Source: Scleromatobacter sp038243995
GTDB lineage: Bacteria > Pseudomonadota > Gammaproteobacteria > Burkholderiales > Burkholderiaceae_C
Length of the DNA: 64,000 nt
Direction: 5' to 3'
Assembly (NCBI GenBank): GCA_038243995.1
Contig: JBBRTV010000031.1
Coordinates: forward strand, 1 to 64,000
Shown here: positions 25,527 through 34,085 of the stretch, one piece after another
Position numbering within the stretch: position 1 is the stretch's first letter
Layout: every line of letters starts with the position of its first letter
Translations under genes and position numbers: made by a program
The notes under the pieces: generated by a model
Seen by the model: only the letters and a program-made list of their open reading frames with translations
Told to the model about the DNA's origin: nothing
Database searches by the model: none

Positions 25527-26794
25527 ACATGCCTGACAACTTCAACATGCCGTCGCCGAACGGGCCCGGACCGTCGCCCCGACGCGCGCTGCTGCGCAGG
25601 GTTTTCGATCGCGTCTTCGCCCAAGGCCAGGACGGCGGGCCGCCCGACCTCGAGGAAATGTGGCGCGACTTCACGCGCAAGCTGGGCGCCTTCTTCGGCG
25701 TGACGAAGAAGGCCGGCGATCCCGGCCCGGGCGGCGGCGGCTTCCAGCCCGACGCCAGGAGCGCGGGCATCGGCGTCGTCCTGATCGCCGGCATCGTCGT
25801 CGTCGTCTGGCTGTTCAGCGGCTCGTTCATCGTCCAGGAAGGCCAGCAGGCCGTCATCACGACGTTCGGCAAGTACAGCCGCACGGTCGATGCCGGCTGG
25901 GGCTGGCGCGCGCCGTATCCGTTCCAGGCGAACGAAACGCACCCGGTGACCCAGTTGCAGACCGCCGAGATCGGCGGCAGCGCGATCGCCGTCGCCACGG
26001 GCCTGCGCGACTCCGCGATGCTCACGCAGGACGAGAACATCGTCGACGTGCGCTTCAACGTGCAATACCGCCTCAAGAACCTGCGCGCCTACATGTTCGA
26101 GAACAAGGATCCGGATTCCGCCGTCCGGCAGGCCGCCGAATCCGCCGTGCGCGAGATCGTCGGCCGCAGCCGCATCGACTCCGTGCTGTACGAGCAGCGC
26201 GACGCGCTGGCGTCCAGTCTCGTCACGTCCATCCAGGCCCAGCTGGATCGACTGAACGCCGGCATCCTGATCGCCAACGTCAACGTCGAGAACGTCGGCG
26301 TGCCGGAGCAGGTGACCGCCGCCTTCAACGAGGCCGTCAAGGCCGGCGCCGACGGCGACCGTTTCAAGAACGACGGCCAGGCCTACGCCAGCAACGTGAT
26401 CCCGACCGCCAAAGGCGACGCCTCGCGGCTGCGCGAGGACGCGCTCGGCTACAAGGCGCGCATCGTCGGCGCCGCCGAGGGCGACTCCGACCGCTTCAAG
26501 GCGGTGCTGGCCGAATACCAGAAGGCACCCGCGGTCACCCGGGATCGCATGTACATCGATGCGATGCAGGACGTCTACGCCAATGTCACGAAGGTGATGG
26601 TCGACACCCACGGCAACAACAACCTGATCTCGCTGCCGCTCGACAAGCTCGTGCAGGCCGGCGCGGCCGTCGCGCCGCAGGTCGTCACGACCACGGCCCC
26701 GGCGACCAGCGCCGCGGCCGCGGATGCCACCCCGTCCACCCTCGATCCCCGCTCGCGCGACAACGCGCGCGGCCGCGATCGGGACGGTCGTTGA
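25523..26794 (+). CDS. hflK: HflK subunit of the FtsH-modulating HflKC complex
   Basis: SPFH/prohibitin-family membrane protein that, with HflC, forms a large cage around the FtsH protease. A Gly/Pro-rich cytoplasmic N-terminus, one membrane helix at about residues 82-100 (GIGVVLIAGIVVVVWLF) and a periplasmic SPFH domain (FIVQEGQQAVITTFGKYSR) are visible. The C-terminus is Ala/Arg-rich. The start overlaps hflX (ATGA). An alternative ATG lies two codons later. hflC follows after 11 bp. Confidence 0.95.
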   Translation: MNMPDNFNMPSPNGPGPSPRRALLRRVFDRVFAQGQDGGPPDLEEMWRDFTRKLGAFFGVTKKAGDPGPGGGGFQPDARSAGIGVVLIAGIVVVVWLFSGSFIVQEGQQAVITTFGKYSRTVDAGWGWRAPYPFQANETHPVTQLQTAEIGGSAIAVATGLRDSAMLTQDENIVDVRFNVQYRLKNLRAYMFENKDPDSAVRQAAESAVREIVGRSRIDSVLYEQRDALASSLVTSIQAQLDRLNAGILIANVNVENVGVPEQVTAAFNEAVKAGADGDRFKNDGQAYASNVIPTAKGDASRLREDALGYKARIVGAAEGDSDRFKAVLAEYQKAPAVTRDRMYIDAMQDVYANVTKVMVDTHGNNNLISLPLDKLVQAGAAVAPQVVTTTAPATSAAAADATPSTLDPRSRDNARGRDRDGR

Positions 26795-26805
26795 GGAGCG
26801 CTGAC

Positions 26806-27708
26806 ATGAACCGTATCTTCGTGAGCCTCGGCGCCTTCCTGCTGCTCATCATCATCCTGTCGTCGTCCCTGTTCGTCGTCGACCAGCGCCAGATCGCCGT
26901 CGTCAAGACCCTGGGCAAGTTCAACGACGACGCCGCCATCACCGAGCCCGGCCTGAACTTCATCTGGCCGCTGGTGCAGACGGTCTCGACGCTGGACAAA
27001 CGCATCCAGACGCTCGACAGCCCCGAGACGCGCGCCATCTTCACCGCGGAAAAGAAGAGCCTGGTCATCGACTGGCTCGTCAAGTGGCGCATCCGCGACC
27101 CGAAGCAGTACATCCGCAACAACGGCGTCGACCAGCACAACCTCGAAGGTCGTCTCGCGCCGGTGGTGCAGGCGGCGTTCAACGAGGAAGTGACCAAGCA
27201 CACGGTGCGCGGCGTGCTTTCCGACGAGCGCGACAAGATCATGCAGAACGTGCAGGCGCGCCTCGCGGACGAGTCGAAGACGTTCGGCATCGAGATCGTC
27301 GACGTGCGCATCAAGCGCGTCGACTTCGTCGCCGACATCACCGACGCCGTCTACAAGCGCATGGTTTCCGAGCGCGCGCAGGTGGCCAACAAGCTGCGCT
27401 CCGAGGGCAAGGCGGAGCAGGAGCGCATCCAGGCCGACGCCGACAAGCAACGCTCGGTGATCATCGCCCAGGCGACGCTGGAAGCCCAGAAGACCAAGGG
27501 CGAGGCCGACGCGCAGGCGTCCGCGCTGTATGGCGACGCGTTCGGTCGCGACCCGAAGTTCGCGGCGTTCTATCGCAGCCTCGAGGCTTACCGCGCGAGT
27601 TTCCGCAACAAGTCGGATGTCCTGGTGATCGATTCCAGCAGCGAGTTCTTCAAGGCGATGCGCGGGTCCGATTCCGGCGAATCCGCGCCCGCGAGCCGCA
27701 AGCGCTGA
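26806..27708 (+). CDS. hflC: HflC subunit of the HflKC complex
   Basis: Partner of HflK in regulating FtsH proteolysis. The N-terminal signal-anchor (FVSLGAFLLLIIILSSSLFV) is followed by an SPFH domain (VVDQRQIAVVKTLGKFND) and a long helical region (SEGKAEQERIQADADKQRS) typical of prohibitin-like assemblies. The 300-residue length is typical. The ATG at 26806 is preceded by GAGG. A DUF2065 gene follows 12 bp downstream. Confidence 0.96.
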   Translation: MNRIFVSLGAFLLLIIILSSSLFVVDQRQIAVVKTLGKFNDDAAITEPGLNFIWPLVQTVSTLDKRIQTLDSPETRAIFTAEKKSLVIDWLVKWRIRDPKQYIRNNGVDQHNLEGRLAPVVQAAFNEEVTKHTVRGVLSDERDKIMQNVQARLADESKTFGIEIVDVRIKRVDFVADITDAVYKRMVSERAQVANKLRSEGKAEQERIQADADKQRSVIIAQATLEAQKTKGEADAQASALYGDAFGRDPKFAAFYRSLEAYRASFRNKSDVLVIDSSSEFFKAMRGSDSGESAPASRKR

Positions 27709-27720
27709 AGATCCGGTCCC

Positions 27721-27909
27721 GTGGGCGAGTACCTCGGGAGCGCGATCGCGCTCGTGCTGATCCTCGAAGGCCTGCTGCCGTTCCTGAGCCCAGGCGCCTG
27801 GCGCCGGGTCTTCGAAAGGGCGTTGCGGATGAGCGACGGTCAGGTCCGGTTGCTGGGGCTCTCGAGCCTGGTGGTCGGCGTCCTGATCCTGCTGGTCTTC
27901 GGGCCCTGA
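27721..27909 (+). CDS. DUF2065 (YjeT-like) small membrane protein
   Basis: A 62-residue protein with two hydrophobic segments (YLGSAIALVLILEGLLPFL and LLGLSSLVVGVLILLVF) around a basic loop containing WRRVFERAL, matching the DUF2065/YjeT family. That family sits beside hflC in many proteobacteria; its function is not known. The start codon is GTG at 27721, 12 bp after hflC, so it is presumably the last gene of the hfl operon. Confidence 0.88.
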   Translation: MGEYLGSAIALVLILEGLLPFLSPGAWRRVFERALRMSDGQVRLLGLSSLVVGVLILLVFGP

Positions 27910-28018
27910 GCTCCCGCCGCGTGCCGCACGACCCCGCCGAAGCCCTCCGCCGAGCCCGCGTGGCGTGGCGGATCGCGCAGGGCGCGAAACATTCGCTCGT
28001 CCCTGGCGAGCACATCGG

Positions 28019-28024
28019 TACAAT
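28019..28024 (+). promoter_or_regulatory. candidate -10 element before hisZ
   Basis: TACAAT lies 28 bp before the hisZ start codon in a 142-bp gap. No clear -35 hexamer is seen at 16-18 bp, so this is a weak promoter call. Confidence 0.3.
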
Positions 28025-28051
28025 CCCGGTTTTAACCCCCTCAGCATTCTC

Positions 28052-29230
28052 ATGACGTCTGCTTGGCTTCTGCCCGAGCACATCGCCGATGTCCTGCCGT
28101 CCGAAGCGCGGCGCATCGAGGACCTGCGGCGCAAGCTGCTGGATCTGGCCCGGAGCTATGGCTTCGAGCTGGTCATTCCACCGATGCTGGAGCATCTCGA
28201 GTCCTTGCTGTCCGGCACCGGGCACGCGCTGGACCTCAAAACCTTCAAGCTCGTCGACCAGCTGAGCGGTCGGATGCTCGGCCTGCGCGCCGACACGACG
28301 CCGCAGGTGGCCCGCATCGACGCCCACCTGTTGAATCGGCGCGGCGTCGCGCGGCTGTGCTACTGCGGCCCGGTGCTGCACGCGCGGCCGGCGAGCCCGC
28401 TCGCCACGCGCGAGCCGCTGCAGTTCGGTGCCGAGATCTACGGTCATGCCGGCCTCGAGGCCGACCTCGAGATCCAGGACCTGGCGCTCGACGGCCTCGC
28501 TGCCGCCGGTGTCGGCGCGCTGGTGATCGACATGGGCGACGCCCGCATCGTGCGCAGCGTGCTGGCGGGCGAGGGCGGCTCGGCCGCGCTCGATGCCAAC
28601 CTGCTCACGCAGATCGTCGAGGCCCTGACGCTCAAGGATCGCAGCGCGGTCGAGGCGCTGTCGTCGGGCTGCGCGCCCGCCACCCGCCGGGCGCTGGTGG
28701 ACCTGCTCGACCTGTACGGCGGCGTCGAGGTGCTGGCCGCTGCGCGGCGCCTCCTGCCCCGGCATCCGGCCATCGCCGCGGCGCTCGACGACCTGGCCTG
28801 GCTGCACGAGCATGTCCGCGCGGCCCATCCGGGCCTCGAAATCGGCTTCGACCTGTCCGACATGAGCGGCTATGCGTACTACAGCGGCGTGCGGTTCGCC
28901 GTCTACGCGGCCGGCTCGACCGATGCATTGCTGCGCGGCGGCCGCTACGACGAAGTCGGCGCCGTCTTCGGTCGCAATCGGCCCGCGGTCGGTTTCAGCC
29001 TCGACCTGCGCGCCTTGCCCGCGGCCACGCCCGCCGCACCGCTGAAAGCCGCGATCCGCGCGCCGTGGAGCGAGGACGCCGGCCTGCGCGCGGCGATCCG
29101 CGCGCTGCGCGCCCAGGGCGACACCGTGGTCTGCGCCTTGCCGGGCCACGATCACGAAACGCAGGAATTCGCCTGTGACCGCGAATTGGTCGCGGTCGAC
29201 AACCAGTGGCGACTGCGCAGTCTTGCCTGA
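28052..29230 (+). CDS. hisZ: ATP phosphoribosyltransferase regulatory subunit HisZ
   Basis: HisRS-like protein that binds and activates the short-form HisG, the first enzyme of histidine biosynthesis. It resembles the catalytic domain of HisS (LRADTTPQVARIDAH, GGRYDEVGAVFGRNRPA) but lacks the anticodon-binding domain, as expected for HisZ, and is 392 residues long. The ATG at 28052 (MTSAWLLPEHIAD) matches the family start; the in-frame extension upstream is Arg-rich leader. purA follows, the usual betaproteobacterial pair. hisG is not in the window. Confidence 0.95.
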   Translation: MTSAWLLPEHIADVLPSEARRIEDLRRKLLDLARSYGFELVIPPMLEHLESLLSGTGHALDLKTFKLVDQLSGRMLGLRADTTPQVARIDAHLLNRRGVARLCYCGPVLHARPASPLATREPLQFGAEIYGHAGLEADLEIQDLALDGLAAAGVGALVIDMGDARIVRSVLAGEGGSAALDANLLTQIVEALTLKDRSAVEALSSGCAPATRRALVDLLDLYGGVEVLAAARRLLPRHPAIAAALDDLAWLHEHVRAAHPGLEIGFDLSDMSGYAYYSGVRFAVYAAGSTDALLRGGRYDEVGAVFGRNRPAVGFSLDLRALPAATPAAPLKAAIRAPWSEDAGLRAAIRALRAQGDTVVCALPGHDHETQEFACDRELVAVDNQWRLRSLA

Positions 29231-29321
29231 CGACAGCGCCCGACACCGCAACCGCTCCCGCGGTCCCCGCTCCACCGGCCAACCCCGGCCCGACGAACCT
29301 CTTCTTCCGATCCCGAGCTCT

Positions 29322-30659
29322 ATGCAACAAGGTAACACTTCCATCTCGCGCGGCCGCAACGTCGTCGTCGTCGGCACCCAATGGGGCGACGAAGGCAAGG
29401 GCAAGGTGGTCGACTGGCTGACCGACCACGCGCAAGGCGTCGTCCGCTTCCAGGGCGGCCACAACGCCGGGCACACGCTGGTGATCAAGGGCATCAAGAC
29501 GGCGCTCCAGCTGATCCCGTCGGGTGTGATGCGCGACGGCGTCAACTGCTACATCGGCAACGGCGTCGTGGTGGATCCGACGCACCTGCTGTCGGAAATC
29601 GGGCGCCTCGAGAAGATCGGTCTCGATGTCCGCTCGCGCCTGTTCGTCAGCGAGGCCTGCCCGCTGATCATGCCTTTCCACGTCGCCGTGGACAAGGCGC
29701 GCGAAGCGCAGCGCGAGGAGTGCGGCGACGGCAAGATCGGCACCACCGGCAAGGGCATCGGTCCGGCCTATGAAGACAAGGTCGCGCGCCGCGCGCTGCG
29801 CATGCAGGACCTGAAGCATCCCGAGCGCTTCGCGAAGAAGTTGCGCGAGTTGCTCGACCTGCACAACGCCACGCTGGCGCGACTGAACTGCGAAGCGCTC
29901 GAGTTCCAGCCGATCTTCGACGAAGCGATGAAGTCCGCGGAGCTGCTCAAGCCGATGATGGCCGACGTCGGCTACAGCCTGCACAAGGCGCACCAGGCCG
30001 GCGCGAACCTGCTGTTCGAGGGCGCCCAGGGCACGCTGCTGGACATCGACCACGGCACCTATCCGTTCGTCACGTCGAGCAATTGCGTGGCCGGCAACGC
30101 GTCCGCGGGCACCGGTATCGGCCCCGACCAGTTGCACTACATCCTCGGCATCACCAAGGCGTACACGACGCGCGTCGGTTCGGGCCCGTTCCCCACCGAG
30201 CTCGACATCGGCGCCGAAGGCACCGTGGGCCACCATCTGTCCACCGTGGGCCAGGAGCGCGGCACGGTCACCGGCCGCGCGCGCCGCTGCGGCTGGCTCG
30301 ACGCCGCCGCGCTCAAGCGCGCGATCCTGATCAACGGCATCTCGGGGCTGTGCATCACCAAGCTCGACGTGCTCGACGGCCTGTCGGAAATCAAGATCTG
30401 CATCGGCTACAAGCTCGATGGCCAGGACATCGACATCCTGCCGATAGACGCCGACGATGTCGCGCGCTGCGAGCCGGTCTACGAGACCTATCCGGGCTGG
30501 ACGGACAGTACATTCGGCCTGACCGAATGGGATCAGCTGCCGCTGAATGCGCGTCGTTACCTCGAACGTGTCAAGGCGCTGATCGGCGCGCCGATAGACA
30601 TGGTTTCGACCGGTCCGGATCGCGTGCATACCATCCTGCTGCGCCATCCCTACCGTTGA
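29322..30659 (+). CDS. purA: adenylosuccinate synthetase
   Basis: First committed step from IMP to AMP (GTP-dependent). GDEGKGK near the N-terminus is the P-loop-like IMP/GTP motif with the catalytic Asp, and GTTGKGIGPAYEDK and NASAGTGIGPD are further signatures. The ATG at 29322 (MQQGNTSISRG) gives 445 residues, the usual length plus a short N-terminal tail; a longer in-frame extension would overlap hisZ. A phosphoribosyltransferase gene follows by 72 bp, keeping purine functions together. Confidence 0.97.
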   Translation: MQQGNTSISRGRNVVVVGTQWGDEGKGKVVDWLTDHAQGVVRFQGGHNAGHTLVIKGIKTALQLIPSGVMRDGVNCYIGNGVVVDPTHLLSEIGRLEKIGLDVRSRLFVSEACPLIMPFHVAVDKAREAQREECGDGKIGTTGKGIGPAYEDKVARRALRMQDLKHPERFAKKLRELLDLHNATLARLNCEALEFQPIFDEAMKSAELLKPMMADVGYSLHKAHQAGANLLFEGAQGTLLDIDHGTYPFVTSSNCVAGNASAGTGIGPDQLHYILGITKAYTTRVGSGPFPTELDIGAEGTVGHHLSTVGQERGTVTGRARRCGWLDAAALKRAILINGISGLCITKLDVLDGLSEIKICIGYKLDGQDIDILPIDADDVARCEPVYETYPGWTDSTFGLTEWDQLPLNARRYLERVKALIGAPIDMVSTGPDRVHTILLRHPYR

Positions 30660-30731
30660 ACCTGGCGACTTCGCCGGCGGGCGTCGCGCGGCGAGCCGGC
30701 AGCTACAGACAGCGCAATTCAAAGGATCACG

Positions 30732-31253
30732 ATGCTCACGGATGACGGCAAGCACCTGTATATCTCCTGGGGGGAATACCACCAGCTGATCGAGCGGCTC
30801 GCGCTCAACGTGCATGCGTCGGGTTGGGAGTTCGACCAGATCCTGTGCCTGGCACGCGGCGGCATGCGCCCGGGCGACATGCTCTCGCGCATCTTCAACA
30901 AGCCGCTGGCGATCATGTCGACGAGTTCCTACCGCGCCGAAGCCGGCACGATCCAGGGGCGGCTCGACATGGCCAAGTACATCACCCTGCCGCGCGGCGA
31001 ACTCGCCGGTCGCGTGCTGCTGGTCGACGACCTGGCCGATTCCGGCGTGACGCTCGCGGCGGTCGCCGAGCGCCTGCGCGGCTTGCCCTCGATCACCGAG
31101 CTGCGTTCCGCCGTCCTCTGGACGAAGGCCGTCTCGACCTACACGCCCGACTATTTCGTCGAGGTGCTGCCCACGAGTCCCTGGATCCACCAGCCTTTCG
31201 AGGACTACGACGGCATCTCGATCGAGACGCTCGCGAAGCGGAATGCCGATTGA
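30732..31253 (+). CDS. purine-type phosphoribosyltransferase
   Basis: Type I phosphoribosyltransferase of 173 residues. The PRPP-binding motif is VLLVDDLADSGVTL, preceded by a core segment with LARGGMRPGDMLSR. It most resembles xanthine-guanine/hypoxanthine phosphoribosyltransferases of the type that sits after purA in Burkholderiales. The exact base cannot be told from sequence. A terminator follows about 100 bp after the stop. Confidence 0.85.
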   Translation: MLTDDGKHLYISWGEYHQLIERLALNVHASGWEFDQILCLARGGMRPGDMLSRIFNKPLAIMSTSSYRAEAGTIQGRLDMAKYITLPRGELAGRVLLVDDLADSGVTLAAVAERLRGLPSITELRSAVLWTKAVSTYTPDYFVEVLPTSPWIHQPFEDYDGISIETLAKRNAD

Positions 31254-31356
31254 GGATCGTGTGCATGGCCGCGGCATGCGGGCCGGTGCGTTTCGCCGGT
31301 CCACGGTGGCGCGGCGAATGCCGCGCCAGCCCGATGTGTTTCTCTTTCCCAATGAA

Positions 31357-31380
31357 AAAGGCTCGCCGGAGCGAGCCTTT
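31357..31380 (+). terminator. intrinsic terminator after the phosphoribosyltransferase gene
   Basis: Perfect 10-bp stem AAAGGCTCGC / GCGAGCCTTT with loop CGGA, followed by a T-rich tract (GTTCGTTTCTTTTTCTT). This closes the long co-directional block. Confidence 0.85.
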
Positions 31381-31437
31381 GTTCGTTTCTTTTTCTTGGA
31401 GTGCAGCCAATGTGTACATTGCCTGCATACTTTCAAT

Positions 31438-31523
<86 letters not shown>

Positions 31524-31621
31524 ATCTCGTCAACCGCTTCGATTCACGAACTTTTAGTCGCGAACTGAAGTAATCAGCGAAGACAAGGATCATATCATCA
31601 AGAATAAAACAGTTGCAAGTC

Positions 31622-31639
31622 CCCCCGCACTTGCGGGGG
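31622..31639 (+). promoter_or_regulatory. hairpin directly before the rnr start codon
   Basis: CCCCCGC (31622-31628) and GCGGGGG (31633-31639) form a perfect 7-bp GC stem with loop ACTT. It ends three bases before the TTG at 31642 and six before the ATG at 31645. The only Shine-Dalgarno-like purine run (GGGGG) is inside the stem, so folding should hide the ribosome binding site. Confidence 0.55.
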
Positions 31640-31641
31640 CA

Positions 31642-33882
31642 TTGATGAGCGAGGCCGAGGGCGTCGTCTTCGGTCATCGCGACGGGCACGGATTCGTGAA
31701 GCGCGATGACGGCGAGCCGGATGTCTACATCTCGCAGCAGGAGATGCGCTCCGTCCTCCATCGTGACCGCGTCCGCGTGCGGCTCCAGCGATTCGACCGC
31801 AAGGGCCGGCCAGAAGGGCGCGTGCTCGAGATCATCGAGCGCCGCAAGGCGCCCATCATCGGTCGCCTGCTCAACGAAGGCGGCGCCTGGCTCGTCGCGC
31901 CGGAAGACCGGCGCTACGGCCAGGACATCCTGATCCCGAAGAACGCCACCGCGTCCGCGGTCGCCGGGCAGGTCGTCGCCGTGGAGCTCACCGAGCCGCC
32001 GTCGATGTACTCGCAGCCGGTCGGCCGCATCACCGAAGTGCTGGGCGAGATCGACGATCCCGGCATGGAGATCGAGATCGCGGTGCGCAAATACGAGGTG
32101 CCGTATCGCTTCTCTCCCGAGACGCTGGCGCATACCGCGACGCTGCCAGACCACGTGCGCGCGGTCGACGTGCGCGGTCGCATCGACCTGAGCGATGTCC
32201 CGCTCGTGACCATCGACGGCGAGGACGCGCGCGACTTCGACGACGCGGTCTACTGCGAACCGCACAAGTCCGGACGCGGCAAGAAGGCCTTCAGCGGCTG
32301 GCGGCTGGTCGTGGCCATCGCCGATGTCAGCCACTACGTGAAGCCGGGCGAGCCGATCGACGTCGACGCGTACGAGCGGGCGACCTCGGTCTATTTCCCG
32401 CGCCGCGTGATTCCGATGCTGCCCGAGAAGCTCTCGAACGGCCTGTGTTCGCTCAATCCCGACGAAGATCGTCTCGCGATGGTCTGCGACATGCTCATCG
32501 ACGCGGATGGCGAGCTGCACGCCTACCAGTTCTACCCCGCGATGATCCGCTCGCATGCGCGGCTCACGTACACCGAGGTCGCCGCGGTGCTCGGCAACAC
32601 GCGCGGCCCCGAAGCCGCGCAGCGCGCGGAGCTGGTGCCGCACCTGCTGAACCTGCACGACGCCTACCGGGCGCTGCTCAAGGCGCGCCATCGCCGCGGC
32701 GCGATCGACTTCGAGACGACCGAGACGCAGATCGTCTGCGACGACAACGGCCGCATCGAACGCATCGTCCCGCGCACGCGCAACGACGCCCACCGGCTGA
32801 TCGAGGAATCGATGCTGGCCGCCAATGTCTGCGCGGCGGACTTCATCGCGCTCAACGAGCATCCGGCGCTGCTGCGGGTGCACGAAGGGCCGACGCCCGA
32901 GAAGAGGCTGACGCTGCAGAACTACCTGCGGGCCCTGGGCCTCGGGCTGTCGATCAGCGACGAGCCGAAGCCGGCCGAGTACCAGGCGCTCGCCGCGGCG
33001 ACCAAGGATCGCGTCGACGCGCAGCAGATCCACTCGATGCTGCTGCGCTCGATGCAGCAGGCCATCTACACACCGAAGAACAGCGGCCACTTCGGGCTCG
33101 CTTACGAGGCCTACGCGCACTTCACGAGCCCGATCCGGCGCTATCCCGACCTCCTCGTGCACCGCGTGATCAAGGCGCTGCTCGCCGGCCGGCGCTACCA
33201 CCTGCTGGCACCGGAGGTCGAGACCTCGGCCAGCGCGGGCGCGCGCAAGAGCACGCGCGGGGCGGCCAAGTCGACCTTGCAGGAGATGGAACACTGGGTC
33301 TCCGCCGGAGAACACTGCAGCGCCAACGAACGCCGGGCCGACGAGGCATCGCGCGACGTCGAGGCCTGGCTCAAGTGCCGCTTCATGCGCGAACGCCTGG
33401 GCGAGGAGTTCTCGGGCACCGTCAGCGCCGTGACGACCTTCGGCTTGTTCGTCACGCTCGACGCGCTGTATGTCGAAGGACTGGTGCACATCACCGAGCT
33501 GGGCGGCGAGTACTTCAAGTTCGACGAGGTGCGCCAGGAGCTGCGCGGCGAACGGACGGGCATCCGCTACGCGATCGGGGCCCGCGTGCGGGTGCAGGTC
33601 AGCCGCGTGGATCTCGACGGCCGCAAGATCGACTTCCGCATCGTCCGCGAGGCGGAGAACGAACGCCTGCTGTCGCGCGGCCGCAAGGCGGAGGGCGCCC
33701 CGCAGCGCTCCGCACCGAGCTCCGCGGCCGAACAGCTGGCGGCAGTCGAGGCGCAGGATCGCGATGTCAAGCGCGCCAGCCGCAAGACGAAGACGGGCAA
33801 CCCCGGAACCGCGCGCCGGTCTCCCGTGGCCAAGGCGGCGACGCGCGGTGCCAAGCCGGCGTCCAAGCACAGCAAGCGCTGA
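31642..33882 (+). CDS. rnr: ribonuclease R lacking its N-terminal helix-turn-helix region
   Basis: 3'-5' exoribonuclease of the RNase II/R family that degrades structured RNA. The protein starts at the first cold-shock domain (EGVVFGHRDGHGFVKRDDG), then has the second cold-shock domain, the RNB catalytic domain (IDGEDARDFDDAVY, the Asp cluster that binds Mg2+), an S1 domain (GTVSAVTTFGLFVTLDALYVEG) and a basic Lys/Arg/Ala tail. Roughly the first 85 residues of E. coli RNase R, with the helix-turn-helix domain, have no counterpart. Upstream there is only 118 bp to the tRNA gene, and the frame has no earlier usual start codon before a TAG at 31555. TTG 31642 and ATG 31645 are both possible. Confidence 0.92.
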   Translation: MMSEAEGVVFGHRDGHGFVKRDDGEPDVYISQQEMRSVLHRDRVRVRLQRFDRKGRPEGRVLEIIERRKAPIIGRLLNEGGAWLVAPEDRRYGQDILIPKNATASAVAGQVVAVELTEPPSMYSQPVGRITEVLGEIDDPGMEIEIAVRKYEVPYRFSPETLAHTATLPDHVRAVDVRGRIDLSDVPLVTIDGEDARDFDDAVYCEPHKSGRGKKAFSGWRLVVAIADVSHYVKPGEPIDVDAYERATSVYFPRRVIPMLPEKLSNGLCSLNPDEDRLAMVCDMLIDADGELHAYQFYPAMIRSHARLTYTEVAAVLGNTRGPEAAQRAELVPHLLNLHDAYRALLKARHRRGAIDFETTETQIVCDDNGRIERIVPRTRNDAHRLIEESMLAANVCAADFIALNEHPALLRVHEGPTPEKRLTLQNYLRALGLGLSISDEPKPAEYQALAAATKDRVDAQQIHSMLLRSMQQAIYTPKNSGHFGLAYEAYAHFTSPIRRYPDLLVHRVIKALLAGRRYHLLAPEVETSASAGARKSTRGAAKSTLQEMEHWVSAGEHCSANERRADEASRDVEAWLKCRFMRERLGEEFSGTVSAVTTFGLFVTLDALYVEGLVHITELGGEYFKFDEVRQELRGERTGIRYAIGARVRVQVSRVDLDGRKIDFRIVREAENERLLSRGRKAEGAPQRSAPSSAAEQLAAVEAQDRDVKRASRKTKTGNPGTARRSPVAKAATRGAKPASKHSKR

Positions 33883-33922
33883 GAGGCCGTGAAGCCCGGC
33901 AGCCGCAAAGCGCCGGGTGACC

Positions 33923-33987
33923 CTTCCCGCGGCCCCGTGGCGTCCGATGTTGTATCGGCGCAACGGGGCCGCGGCACTTGCGGGAAG
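33923..33987. other. large nested hairpin between rnr and the GT41 gene
   Basis: A perfect 12-bp inverted repeat CCGCGGCCCCGT (33927-33938) / ACGGGGCCGCGG (33963-33974) encloses a second stem CCGAT/ATCGG with loop GTTGT. CTTCCCGC (33923-33930) can alternatively pair with GCGGGAAG (33980-33987). It may be a terminator for rnr, a dispersed palindromic element or a structured RNA. No T-run follows. Confidence 0.6.
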
Positions 33988-34085
33988 CGAATAGCGCCCC
34001 ATTGGCCTCGCTGATGCGCCCACCGCACTGCCCGACCGCATCGCAGAATCGGCTTCAACTCCATCCCTTGCCAGGGTTTCAGCCG

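Noticed and set aside
29208..29226. GCGACTGCGCAGTC inside hisZ as another copy of the ACTGCGCAA enhancer
   Set aside because: Single copy within a coding region, with no -24/-12 promoter near it; likely chance in GC-rich DNA.
31528..31545. TTGACG next to the 5' end of tRNA-Leu as a -35 box
   Set aside because: On the minus strand it lies immediately before the mature tRNA end, so a promoter using it would start inside the tRNA.
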